This document shows, in pieces, positions 9,372 to 21,400 of a DNA stretch of 37,421 bases (positions within the stretch are counted from its first letter, which is position 1; each line of letters starts with the position of its first letter). The position numbers and the translations under genes are program-made. The notes under the pieces are model-generated. The model did not search any database, was not told where the DNA came from, and saw only the letters and a program-made list of their open reading frames with translations. The DNA is from Beroe ovata (lineage: Eukaryota; Ctenophora; Nuda; Beroida; Beroidae): positions 256,399-293,819 of the forward strand of contig CAMPET010000008.1 of the NCBI GenBank assembly GCA_946803715.1, in the 5' to 3' direction.

Positions 9372-9812
9372 TTGCAAGTTATTTTTGTGCTTCCTATGTT
9401 TCGACCTCTTTCGATCTGGAGACTTTGATCTCGAATTCTTTGGACTTTTGTTTCTATGTTCATTCTCGGGATTGAACGAAGCTTCATTGACACCACTCGA
9501 ACCTTGAAAAATATCACTGCTTGAAGAACAATGATTATCCTTAGCCTTGACACCACTTCGTCCGTTGACACCACTCCGAGTATAAGTTACACCACTTATA
9601 CTGCCGACACCATTGAGACCGTTGACACCTCTTGACCTCTGAACGCCACTTGGCTTCCCAACACCACTTGGCTTCCTAACACCACTTGGCTCCTTAACAC
9701 TACCTGCAGTAGCGGTCACCTTCGATATGTGCTCTTTGTCAAGTTCTTTTCTAGCTCGGTGTTTTCCCCTTGATCTTACAATATCATGCGTGTCTTTATC
9801 CCCCTCACGCAT
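9372..9812 (-). CDS. Candidate alternative first exon: basic SGV-repeat / RS-like head
   Basis: The ORF opens MREGDKDTHDIVRSRGKHRA with A at -3 of the ATG and an in-frame TGA 18 nt upstream. Residues 35-105 carry about nine SGV-type repeats (EPSGVRKPSGVGKPSGV, RSGVNGRSGV); the end is RS-like and very basic (RNKSPKNSRSKSPDRKRSKH). The frame stops at 9366. Ending the exon at TTGCAA|GTTTAAG (9372) gives phase 0, which fits exon 4 and would attach this head to the spectrin rod without the giant exon. The donor is weak, although GTTTGT donors are used elsewhere in this gene. It could also be an unspliced short reading frame with no function, or a separate small gene. Confidence 0.4.
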
Positions 9813-11398
9813 AGTATCAAGGTGATATCATCTTGTTAGCAAAGTGTATCAGACCCCTTATGTTAGGAGGGCGGTTATGTCCCTCTATATGGACCATCCA
9901 CTGTTAAAGCTGATGAAATCGAAAGCGAGAAGTGAATTATGTACGGACTGTGGATTGTTCGACAGAGATTTCAATGACTGGAGACTTGGAGAGGGGTCGG
10001 ACTTATCTCAGATGGAATGATAAGAATCCCGGGGAGTGACACAAGTATTATTCAAAGAGATATCGCACACAGGGGCATGTACAGTGGAACGTACAACTGA
10101 ACAATGACTGCGATAATCTGGTCTCAAATAACACGGATATTCTACTTCAAGCCGGGTGGCATGTGTTAAATACACAGAAGCATGCTAACGGATGTTCATT
10201 TCATGAGTTGCCATGGGAACTGAGAACCACTTATCACCATGATTCAACGCTTCGGTGGGCGAATTAAGGTAAAGCTTGCTACAATTATGCGCGGTGCTTG
10301 GATGATATAATTCCTCAATTAAGGTGGTATGAAGGAATTATGCATGTTGTACTGAATAAACAATAGTAAAGCGTCATCAACAGAAAGTGTCACGCCATCT
10401 TTCAGATCAATTATAAAAGAGATGAGACTAGCTTGTACGCAATGAGATTAATAGGATAAGATTGATTAATTGAAGCATCAATTCAGAATGAATAAAACAG
10501 CAGACTCAGACTGAAAATTACATGAGAGGTAGGTAAGCACTAAGCAGTGGCTTCTAACCATGACATAGACAGTTTCAAAAGTCGGTTCAGACTGTAATAT
10601 ACTTCGCATAGAGTGTACCTACTATAATCAATCTCAACAGCTCATGAAAGGGCAGGTAAGGACAAACCTCAATGTTGCTGTCCAGAATGTATTGCGTTCA
10701 ACTCTCGAAATGGCAAATGCAGTTTCCAAACACCAGGAGAGGTAAAGGGCTTGCTATATAGAAATTTAGAAATTCTACGAATGAAAGGTCGGGAGTCACG
10801 ATGATTGGAGATTATACCAAAAGGAGTGAGGGAGACCGGGAGATTGAGTGAGATGGTATAATGTACAACTGCTGCAGCTGGCAGGGAGAAAACGACAATA
10901 GCCTGCTCGTATGGTATAGTTTTCGTAATATAATAGAGCCCGTCAAAGTGGTCCCTTTTTCGACAAGGATCGTCGCAGCGCCTACATTTATAATGGACAT
11001 CTGAACTGCCTTACACGTTCTAGAGGAGAATCTTTGAATGAATTGTTCGATTGTAAGTCACGAATCTCAGGATAGAAACCAGAGCATCTATAGAATGGTG
11101 AAGTAACTCTATGACAACCGCTTATGAACAAGGCCGTGACAAAATCTGTCAGCATAGCTCCTAATTCAACGATTCACACCACTTCACACAAGTGGTTATT
11201 CATGATTCGCAATACTTTACGTCCAATGCCAAATCTGTGATCGTCAAAATTTGTCAGTTGACTCCTGTATAGCTGTATGGCCCATGACCTGTCCAATCCC
11301 TATCCACAACGACGAACAGCTGACCAACAGAAAACGATCACTTAGGTATTACAAGAGCTGAATGAATGTCTGGAAAACAGCAAATTAATCCGACTTAC
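9813..11398 (-). other. Upstream half of long intron 3; no coding sequence seen
   Basis: About 1.6 kb of intron between exon 3 and the SGV ORF. Small ORFs here have no domain-like text or matching splice sites. No RNA gene was recognised. The lower end holds the TATA-like site described separately. Confidence 0.5.
9884..9895 (-). promoter_or_regulatory. Possible internal promoter (TATA-like) before the SGV-repeat ORF
   Basis: The minus strand reads GGTCCATATAGAGGGA, about 75 bp upstream of the ATG at 9812. CATATAGA could act as a TATA element; it also resembles a one-off CArG box. No other core elements are clear. Confidence 0.25.
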
Positions 11399-11557
11399 GG
11401 CTTTGAGAATAACAGTATACTCCTCCTGGACCAATTTCAGCTTGTTTTTCAGCTCCTCTGTTTCTTCCAGTTTACCAGTTGTGGAAACAAAATCAGTCAC
11501 TTGATCCTCTATCACGCCCAGTTCTTCCCCTTTCTCGGCAATGAAATCAACCATCTC
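11399..11557 (-). CDS. Spectrin-rod exon 3
   Basis: Acceptor TTATCGCAG, donor GCC|GTAAGT; 159 bp, phase 0-0. Encodes EMVDFIAEKGEELGVIEDQV and on to TVILKA: helices B-C of the repeat begun in exon 2. The next intron (9085-11398) is one of the two long ones. Confidence 0.85.
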
Positions 11558-11724
11558 CTGCGATAATCAATATTTTAATCATTTCATTGTATTGAATTGC
11601 TATTGTGATTCTTGAAAATTTCAAGAGTCACGATATCTGATCAGCAATTGATAAAGAAAATGAGCATAAAATTTTGATGTCCATAATTCGTGGTAGAAAA
11701 CTAGAACATTGAATTTTGACAAAC

Positions 11725-11875
11725 CTGAGTTTGTGCCTTCAATCTGGAAACTTCTTTGAGTTGTATAAGAACTTTTGGAGGACTGTCAAGTTCCACCTTA
11801 GTTTCTCTACACCAAGCAAGAAACTCGTCAAGACCGTCCTTGAGTCTCTCGTACTCTTTGTACTTTTCTTCGTTT
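11725..11875 (-). CDS. Spectrin-rod exon 2
   Basis: Acceptor CCTTTGTCTCCCATAG, donor CAG|GTTTGT; 151 bp, phase 2 in, phase 0 out. Encodes GNEEKYKEYERLKDGLDEFL then AWCRETKVEL, a helix A with the conserved Trp of spectrin repeats. It is the first rod segment after the giant exon. Confidence 0.85.
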
Positions 11876-12219
11876 CTATGGGAGACAAAGGTTTCATCAA
11901 TAATAATTATAGAATTCATCAGAAAATTGAATTCCGGTTATACTCTTATAGTACCGTACATGATCAAATTTTATTCAAAACAATTTATTTCAAAGATAAA
12001 ATCTGAGATTCTGCCAAAAAAAACTGAAGAAGAAGACCCAATATTGCACCTTGTACCTACCTACGAACACTCAACATAACCTGTGGCTTATAAAAGACAT
12101 GACCCTTCAGCCTGCTGACTAACTAGCCTCACTCTCAACCTCACAGCCTTCAGAACTTAATTCATATATTACAAATTGAGTGATAATCATTATGATGATA
12201 CACGTGAAGGATCGTGAAA

Positions 12220-12226
12220 ACTCACC
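12220..12226 (-). other. Splice donor that overlaps the apparent stop of the giant ORF
   Basis: On the minus strand the sequence is TTTGG|GTGAGTTTTC, with the exon ending at 12226. The in-frame TGA (12224-12222) sits inside GTGAGT. The next exon begins at 11875 after CTCCCATAG and completes the split codon GG|A, so the protein continues. Retention of this intron would end the protein at LFG. Confidence 0.88.
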
Positions 12227-12450
12227 CAAACAATGAAGCAGTAGAGAATTGACGATCGATTTGGTTAAAGAGAGTTGAGGATGGAACTATCACTTTCTTC
12301 ACTGGCTGAGACTTGACTTCCGGGATGAAAACTGGGTCCTCAATTACGATGTCTTCTTCTCCAGATAGTGTCCGATCCAAGGTGTCGAATAAGGACGTTG
12401 AAGGAACTATACGTTTGGTGACCGGCTCAGATGATACTTCGGGGATGATA
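12226..12450 (-). other. Linker joining the beta repeats to the spectrin rod
   Basis: Two short imperfect repeats, VIIPEVSSEPVTKRIVPS-TSLFDTLDR and VFIPEVKSQPVKKVIVPS-STLFNQIDR, each led by an acidic stretch (DGEITVDEP; EEDIVIEDP). The exon then ends STASLFG and splices into NEEKYKEYERL. The P-S-x-x-L-F-x-x-x-D-R pattern could be a short linear binding motif; partner unknown. Confidence 0.6.
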
Positions 12451-15400
12451 ACTGGCTCATCCACAGTTATTTCACCGTCTGAAGATTCTGCCAGAGAATC
12501 AGAGTCGTAGTGGAATGGTTCAGCAGTGACAATATCTTCTGGCATGTCTGAGTCTGAGGAGTCAAACACCAAATCAAATAATCCCACCTTAGGAGGTCTT
12601 CCATGATGTTTTATGGGTACTGGTTGATCGTCATTCCCCTTTACAAGCTTTCCATCTTCATCGAAAACACAGTGCTTGTCATCAAGCTTCGGGAGTCCAT
12701 CACTTGAGATGCCAGCACGAAGAACTCGGTGATTCGGTCCTGTGAGTGGTCTACCTATTGGTAGCATAACCATACCTCTGTGAACTATTGGACCAGTTCC
12801 AAGAACCAACTTGGCTCCTTTCTCATCTCTCAAAGGATTGCCATTTGAACTAAGGATAAATCCGTCCTTGTCAGTTTGAGGACGCCCTTGTTTGTCTAAT
12901 TTTGCGATCAGAGGTTTCTTGAAAGTGGGGTGGAGATGAACATGACCATTTGGTCTGTAAATACGACCATTGAAACCAACATAGGGATTCTCACTGACAA
13001 AGATTCTGTTTCCATGCTTATCAACAAGTGGTTTCTTCTTGTGATCTCTCAAGTCACCAAATCTGCCAGCACGTACTCTTCCATCATCAGTGAATCCAAC
13101 TGTTATGGGGCTACCCTTGGTATCAGTCATTGTATTTCCATTTGGCAGATAGATATGACCAGTTGGTCCAACACGGGGACCATACAAACCACGTCCAAGA
13201 TGTATTGGAGCTCCATCTGGACCACTGAGAGGTGCACCCTCTCTACCCAACAAGCACCTTGACGTATCAACTCTTGGTTTCTTGTCACGATCAAGAGATA
13301 CCTTTATTGGATTGTTATCCCTGTCTCTCAATTCCTTGTTGTCACCTCCCATCAAGGTTCCATCTGGCTTGATTGTCAAAACACCCGGTCTTATGAACTT
13401 TCTTGTCTTTGGTTTCGATTGTGGTCGTTTACTGTATGGCTTCTTGACAACACCCACTGTATCACCAGGCACTGATTTCAGCGTAGGAACGCTCATCACT
13501 GGCTCATCCACAGTTATTTCACCGTCTGAAGATTCTGCCAGAGACTCAGAGTCGTAGTGGAATGGTTCAGCAGTGACAATATCTTCTGGTATATCTGAGT
13601 CTGAGGAGTCAAACACCAAATCAAATGATTCCACCTTAGGAGGTCTTCCATGATGTTTTATGGGTACAGGTTGATCGTCATTCCCCTTTACAAGCTTTCC
13701 ATCTTCATCAAAAACACAGTGCTTGTCATCCAGATTAGGGAGTCCATCACTTGAGATGCCAGCACGAAGCACTCTGTGATTCGGTCCTGTGAGTGGTCTA
13801 CCTATTGGTAGCATAACCATACCTCTGTGTACTATTGGACCAGTTCCTAGAACCAACTTGGCTCCTTTCTCATCTCTCAAAGGATCACCATTTGAACCAA
13901 GGATAAATCCATCCTTGTCAGTTTGAGGACGCCCTTGTTTGTCTATTTTTGCGATCAGAGGTTTCTTGGAAGTGGGGTGGAGATAAACATGACCATTTGG
14001 TCTGTAAACACGACCATTGAAACCAACATAGGGATTCTCACTGACAAAGATTCTGTTCCCATGCTTATCAACAAGTGGTTTCTTCTTGTGATCTCTCAAG
14101 TCACCAAATCTACCAGCATGTACTCTTCCATCATCAGTGAATCCAACTGTTATGGGGCTACCCTTGGTATCAGTCATTGTATTCCCATTTGGCAGATACA
14201 TATGACCAGTTGGTCCAACACGGGGACCATACAAACCACGTCCAAGATATATTGGAGCTCCATCTGGACCCCTGAGAGGTTCACCGTCTCTACCCAACAA
14301 GCACCTTGATGTATCAACTCTTGGTTTCTTGTCTTGGTCAAGAGATACCTTTATTGGATTGTTATCCCTGTCTCTCAATTCCTTGTTGTCACGTCCCATC
14401 AAGGTTCCATCTGGCTTGATTGTCAAAACACCTGGTCTTATGAACTTCCTTGTCTTTGGTTTCGATTGTGGTAGTTTTCGATATGGCTTCTTGACAGCAC
14501 CCACTGTATCAACAGGCACTGATTTCAGTATCGGAACACTAATCACTGGCTCTTCCACAGTTATTTCATCATCTGAATATTCTGTCGCAAAGCTTTCAAT
14601 GTTGTCATCAGAGACGAAATCATTGATCTTATGATCATTCAAGAGGTCGTCAAATGATATTTCATGAACAGTTTCTTCATCATTGTCAAAACCATCTGGA
14701 ATAACAAAGCATCCTAAACCAGCCATGAGAGGATTTGGATCACAGAGTGCAGTAAATTGATTTGAGATTATCACTGGGTTCATGTCTTTACCAGTTATGA
14801 AGTTATTAGATTGGTCAAGAACACATTTGCTATGATTGACCTTTGGATTACCACTTTCATCCCTACCAGCTTTAACGGGAAGTCCCGTGTGTTTATTTAT
14901 GACAGGTATGCCACATGGCATCATTAAAATCCCATCCTTATTAACGTATGGAAGATTCCCAATGATGACAGGGTTTCCATATATGTCCGTCACTCTGTTC
15001 CCTCCCTCATCAATTAAACAACCGCGATAATCCACTTTCGGCTGCTTAGTATTTTCATTGATGTGAGCCTTGAGTAAAGTGTCACCTTGTTGATTGAAAA
15101 GCGGAGAACCATCAGGTTCATATAGTACATCATCATAACCAATAAATGGGCATTCAGAGCAAAGCAGTGGGTTTTCGTTTCCATCCAATAACAGATCATG
15201 ATCAGGCGACAAAAGGTTGCCATCCTCATTTGCTAGAACACATCCATCAATACCAATACCTGCAATCACTGGCTTACTATCTGAACCAAGCACCTTTTTT
15301 CCCAATATGTCATAGACATGTCCATTTGGTCCTATTCGAGGACCATAAACACCTCTCCCTAGCTGAATCATAGTCCCATTAGGACCTATAAGTGGGCATC

Positions 15401-18400
15401 CTTTACTATCTATTAGACAACCCTCAGGATTGATGTATGGTTCGTTGCCATCATCCAAGTGTACTTTTAATGGCCGAAATTTCGGCGTAAGAATTGGCTC
15501 TTGAGATGCATCAATCAAAGTACCATTACAGGTGATATGTACTGCTCCTGGGACAATCTTTTCACGCAGATGGTCTGGACTTTCTAGATCCCTAGAATGA
15601 ACCCCTGGCTCAGTTATTTCTGATATTTTAGGTGCTAAGTTATCTTCTGACTGTTTATTCACATAGTCTTTAATAGGGTGCTTGATGTCACTCATAAAAT
15701 TGATTTGAGATATATGTGTTGCATCAGTATCATATGGCAATCCTTTCATTTGCCCTGGCTCACTGATTGTTTCTATACTTTCACTGTTGCCATGAGATTG
15801 CTTGAGCCTTACCAAGGGATAAATGACTTGGATCTTCTTTGCTGTCTTACTGGGAAATACTGTGAATTTTATGGGTGATTGAGGAATCTCTGAATCACCA
15901 ACAAAAATATTGGTCAAATGGACTCCAGGTATGCCAGGTCTTATGACAATATTTATCAGCTTCGCAAACTTGCCTTCTAAAAGCGTCACCGAATCACTGC
16001 TGGAACTGTTCACATGATGACTAACAACCCTTACATCTTCTATCTGAATGCCTGCTATCGGGATAATAAGCATTTGGTTTGAAAGAACGACAAGGTCCTC
16101 TTGTTTTGTATAGCTTTGCAGGGGCTTTCTGAGAACAGGCACTTCAACAGCAGTAATGAGTATACTCACTGGAAATCCTGGCAGACGAACTTTTCCAGCC
16201 ATGAGATTGATCTTGTATGATCCAGGACAGGAAGGTATGAATGATAAAGATATTATCGGTTTCAGTGGATCATATTTTCTCAATCGAACAATCTGAATCA
16301 TTCCTATCGGACCAACAACTGCTGTACAAATTGTCTCATATGAATGATTCTGTAAGTTGAACTGCATGGTCATCTCAAGACCATCAAACTGGAAGAGCTT
16401 ACGATCAGTACCGAGTTCAATGCAACTCTTTTTCAATGGGCAAGAGAAGATGAACCTAAAAGCTGGTCGCAACAGCAGAGGTTGATTTGGTTGTTTGAAG
16501 AAAGGAACAGGGCTTCTGTCAAAGACTTCGGAAGTACAGGTTGGTGTATCTTGATCAGACACATGTACAAGAACAGTCATTATGGCTACCAAATCATCTT
16601 CATCCCTGATCATGCATATTGTGTGACGTCCTGGTGATTTTGGCTCAAAATTAACAAGAACTTCATCTGTAATTTGGTTAACTGAAGTTGATGATGGTAT
16701 ATTTTCGAAGTCTGGACCTTTGCAAATGGACTCCAATTTGTCGAATTGAAACCGTGGGGGAATGTCAAATACTAAAACCACTGCTTTTCCATGTGTAGAT
16801 GGCGGTCCATGGAAAATAGGATGCTCTTTCAATGGAGCATCATCTAGCAGGCTGAAGAGGTTTGGTTCATATACACAGAAGTTGATTATAAGAGGCTCAC
16901 ACACAAGTTTTTCATCATGATACATAGATAGAACATAGGTCCCAGTCTGTCTTGCTTCACAAACAACAAAGCTCCTACCATTTTCTTGAATAGTTTCAGT
17001 TGTGATATCAGAATCCTTTGGCCTTTTACAGAGAAAGACAAGCTGATTAAAAATGGGAGTGGAAACTTCGAGGATGATTCTATTGCTTATACAAGTTGGA
17101 GTTCCAACGATTTTCGGCATCAAATGTTCATCAACTGATGGGTCTGCTTTTCTGGATATAGGAGACTTCAGTTCCAGACTAGAACTTGGCTTTTTCATAG
17201 TGAATGAAAGGTTCGGCTCAATAGACTTGACATTGATTATAAGTGGTCCACCAGGTAAAATGACAGAGTCTAAAAGAAAGAAAACCCTGTAAACTCCAAG
17301 TGACTTTGGCTTGATTACAACCTCCATATTCTTTTCATGATGTTGTGTGTCAACAGGATATGGCTTCTGGTCAGCATCTGAACAATGAACTTCAATCTTT
17401 TCCCAATGCTCGGAAAATAAAGGAATTAGTATCTTACTATGCTTTTGCCGAGGTCTTCCTCTAATACTTGGGAATGAAATTATGGGGCACACATATTCTT
17501 CAAGTGAAAAGGAAATTATCTCTTCATTTTTATATTCCACATGAAGGATGGTAGGTGGAAGAATATCAATAAAACCCCAAGTAACCTTTTCAATCAGATA
17601 CGGCCCAGGACAGTGAGGACTCAGAGTAACAACAAACTTGTTCTCCTCGGGCAAAATGCCAACAGTTAAATCTTGATAGTTTGGATCTTTGCAAATAACA
17701 TCGACATTCCTTTCAAGACCACTTGGAACCTCGAACGGTATTTGAATTGTATTGTTGACAAGAACTGATCCATCTCTCACGAGGACAGGCAAATACATTT
17801 CAGAACCTATTATATAGAGTTGGGCACAACTGGATACAAATTTTACTTCAATAACTAAAGCAAGATTTGCAGCCAAAATAGGATCGTGCTCACTGACAGC
17901 AAAAACCTTAAGTTCAAATATTCCATAAGTTTGTGTTGGTATCTTGATGATTGCTTTGCTATGGATAACCGTTGCTTTCAGTGGTATCTCTTTTCCCATG
18001 AAAGTACATTGAGCTCGCAATTTGACATCTTCAGGAGCGTTGAAGCAAAGCTTAGTAACACCATTTCTCAACTCTGGCTTACAATAGAGGCTTATTTTTG
18101 GCAAAGTAGATGAAATATCAGGGCTTTGAGGGCTTGGTTGCAATGTAAGTCCAATGATCTCAGCAGGTTCATCATCAAATGAAACAGTTTCCACAACATC
18201 CGGAATTCGTGGACCAGCCATAGAAAAGTCAAGAGTCGGATAGTAAGATTCCGAAGAGTTTTCCTCAAGTAATCCTAGCTTTTCTAGATAATTTGTTCTC
18301 TCAACTGGATGAGTTGAATTTTCGGGAATTTCTTCATCAACTTCTATATCATGTAGAGAAGAATCCGATGACAAAATCGACACACCCTCACAGAAAATCA

Positions 18401-21400
18401 CATCTTCACTAACATCTTCATCACTCTTCAGATCGGGTTTATTTGATCTTGGAGCAAGTTCTTCTTGGTCACTCTCCAGGGAACTATCATCACTTGAAGA
18501 TGACTGAATCTTGCCATACACCTGTTTCTCTTGAGGCGCATATCCAGAAACATCGCTATATTTCACTGCTGCTTCTTTACTGCAGTCAACTCCCATTGGT
18601 GCATCAAATTGACCTAATCCAGCCATATGAGGGTCATAACACTCATTTGGCTGAGGACCAATAGCATGCACAGGTTCAACAACATGATCTGATATTGTTG
18701 GAACTGGTTCCTCAGTGGTAGCATCATCCACAGATTCTGAAGAGGAAGAAGTTGGATATCCTGGAGCTGAAGCAACAGGCTTGATATGGATAATACCTTC
18801 ATCTTCACTCGAAGATTGTCTTGAACCGGCTTCATATGATTCTTGTTCTTCTTGGCCACTTTCCAAGGAACTATTATCACTTGATGTTGACAAAATCTTA
18901 CCAGGCACATGTTTTTCTAAAGGTGCAAATCCAGGAACATCATCACATATCACGGCCGGTTCTCTGCTAATGTCAACTCCTTTTGGTAAATCTGATTGAC
19001 CTAATCCAGCCATGAGAGGGTCATGATACTTATTTGGCTTAGGACATCCAGCATGTACAGGTTCAACAACATCAACTGATATAGTTGGAGCTGGTTCCTC
19101 AGTGGAAGCATCATCCTCAGATTCTGACGAGAAAGAAGTTGGATATCCTGGAGCTGAAGCAAGAGGCTTGACAGGGGCAATAACTTCATCATTTTCAATT
19201 GAGGATGGTTTTAAACCAGGTTCCATGGTTTTTTGTGCTATATCATGATTTCTCCTTGGTCTCTCCTTCTTTTGTGATATTCCTTGTGGCTCATCATCAA
19301 TTTTCCTCCAACTCATCTTGGGTTTCTCTGGAAGCTCCTCAGACTCACTGGGAGCATCCTCACAACGAGGGACATCTTTCAAGGTTCCAACTTTGAGTGG
19401 GCCTTTCTTCCTTTCAAGATAAGCAGGCATTTTTGGAGGTTCTTCCTCAACTTCTATATCATGAAGTGATGTATCAGATGATGGAATCGGCACACCCTCA
19501 CAGAGATTCACACTGTCACTATCATCTTCATCACTTTTCACATCAGGTTTAGGAGATCGTGGGACATCTTCTTCTTGGTCACTTTCCAAAGAACTATCGT
19601 CACTTAAAGATGACTTACTCTTACCAGGCGGTTGATTCTCTACAGGTGAATGATCAGAAATATCTCCAGATGTCATGAGCAGTCTCTCATTATCATCAAT
19701 TCCTTTCGGTTTCTCAGACCTTTCATGCACAGGTTCAACAACATCAACTGATATAGTGGGAGCTGGTTCCGCAGTAGTAACATCATCCTCAGATTCTGAC
19801 GAGGAAGATGTTGGATATCCTGAAGCTGAAGCACCCGGCTTGACAGGGGTGATAACTTTATCATCTTCAGCTGAAGATGGTTTTGAAACAGGTTCCATGA
19901 CTCTTAGTGTTTCATCATGATTTCGCCCTGGTCTCTTCTTCTTTTGTGATATTCCTTGTGGCTCATCACTCATTTTCCTTCCACTCATCTTGGGTTTCTC
20001 TGGAAGCTCCATATACTCAATTAGAGTATCCACATCAAGAGCGACATCTTTCGAGGATCCAACTCTGAGTGGGCGTTTCTTCTTATCAAGATGAGCAGGC
20101 ATTTTAGGAGTTTTTTCTTCAACTTCTACATCATGCAGAGATGTATCAGATGATGAAATCGACACACCCTCACAGAGATTTACATAGTCACTAACATCTT
20201 CATCACTCTTCACGAGAAGTTGATGTGATCGTGGAGCATGTTCTTCTTGGTCACTTTCCAATGAACTATCTTCACTTGGAGATGACCTTATCTTACCAGG
20301 CATGAGCAGTCCCTCATGCACATCTATTCCTTTCGGTTTTTCAGATCCTACAAATCCGGCCATGTGAGGGTCATAATATCTATTTGACCCAGAACCACCA
20401 GCATGTACAGGTTCAACAACATGAACTGGTATAGTTGGANCATGCAGTGATGTATCAGATGATGAAATCGACACGCCCTCACAGAGATTTAAATTGTCAC
20501 TGAAATCTTCATCACTCTTCACATCAGGTTGCTGAGATCGTGAAGCATGTTCTACCTGATCACTTTCACAAGAACTATCTTCGCTTGAAGATGACCTCAT
20601 CTTACCAGGCATGACCAGGGTCTCATGTACATCTATTCCTTTAGGTTTCTCAGACCTTACAAATCCGGCCATGTGAGGGTCATAATATCTATTTGGCCCA
20701 GGACCTCCAGCATGTACAGGTTCAACAACATGAACTGCTATAGTTGGAGCTGGTTCCTCAGTGGTAACATCATCCTCAGATTCTGAGGAGGAGGAAGTTG
20801 GATATCCTGGAGCTGAAGCAACAGGCTTGACAGGGGCAATGACTTCATTACCGTCACTTGAAGATGGTTTAGAACCAGGTTCCACGGATCTTGGTTCAAT
20901 ATCATGCTTTCGCCTTGGTCTTTTCTTCTTTTGTGATATTCCCTGTGGCTCGTCACTCATTTTCCTTCCACTCATGTTGGGTTTCTCTGGAAGCTCCAGA
21001 GACTCACATGGAACATCTTCATTACCAGGAGCATCTTCCAGGAATCTGACTTTGAGAGGGTCTTTCTTTCTATCTAAATCAGGCATTCTGGGAATTTCTT
21101 GCTCAACCTCCACATCATGCAGAGATGTATCAGATGATGAAATCGACACACCCTCACAGAGATTTACATTGTCACTAACATCTTCATCACTCTTCACGAG
21201 AAGTTGATGTGATCGTGGAGCATGTTCTTCTTGGTCACTTTCCAATGAACTATCTTCACTTGGAGATGACCTTATCTTACCAGGCATGAGCAGTCCCTCA
21301 TGCACATCTATTCCTTTCGGTTTTTCAGATCCTACAAATCCGGCCATGTGAGGGTCATAATATCTATTTGACCCAGAACCACCAGCATGTACAGGTTCAA

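Noticed and set aside
9128-9574. Second ORF overlapping the SGV ORF in another frame
   Set aside because: Text is not domain-like, and the only good donor near its end (AAAAG|GTATAA) has phase 2, which does not fit exon 4.
12222-12224. TGA as the true C-terminus of the giant protein
   Set aside because: It lies inside a consensus GTGAGT donor, and the downstream acceptor matches in phase and leads into a spectrin rod.
12451-15540. Plakin repeats or collagen repeats
   Set aside because: Unit length, Gly spacing and lack of the helical part do not fit plakin repeats; there is no Gly-X-Y periodicity for collagen.
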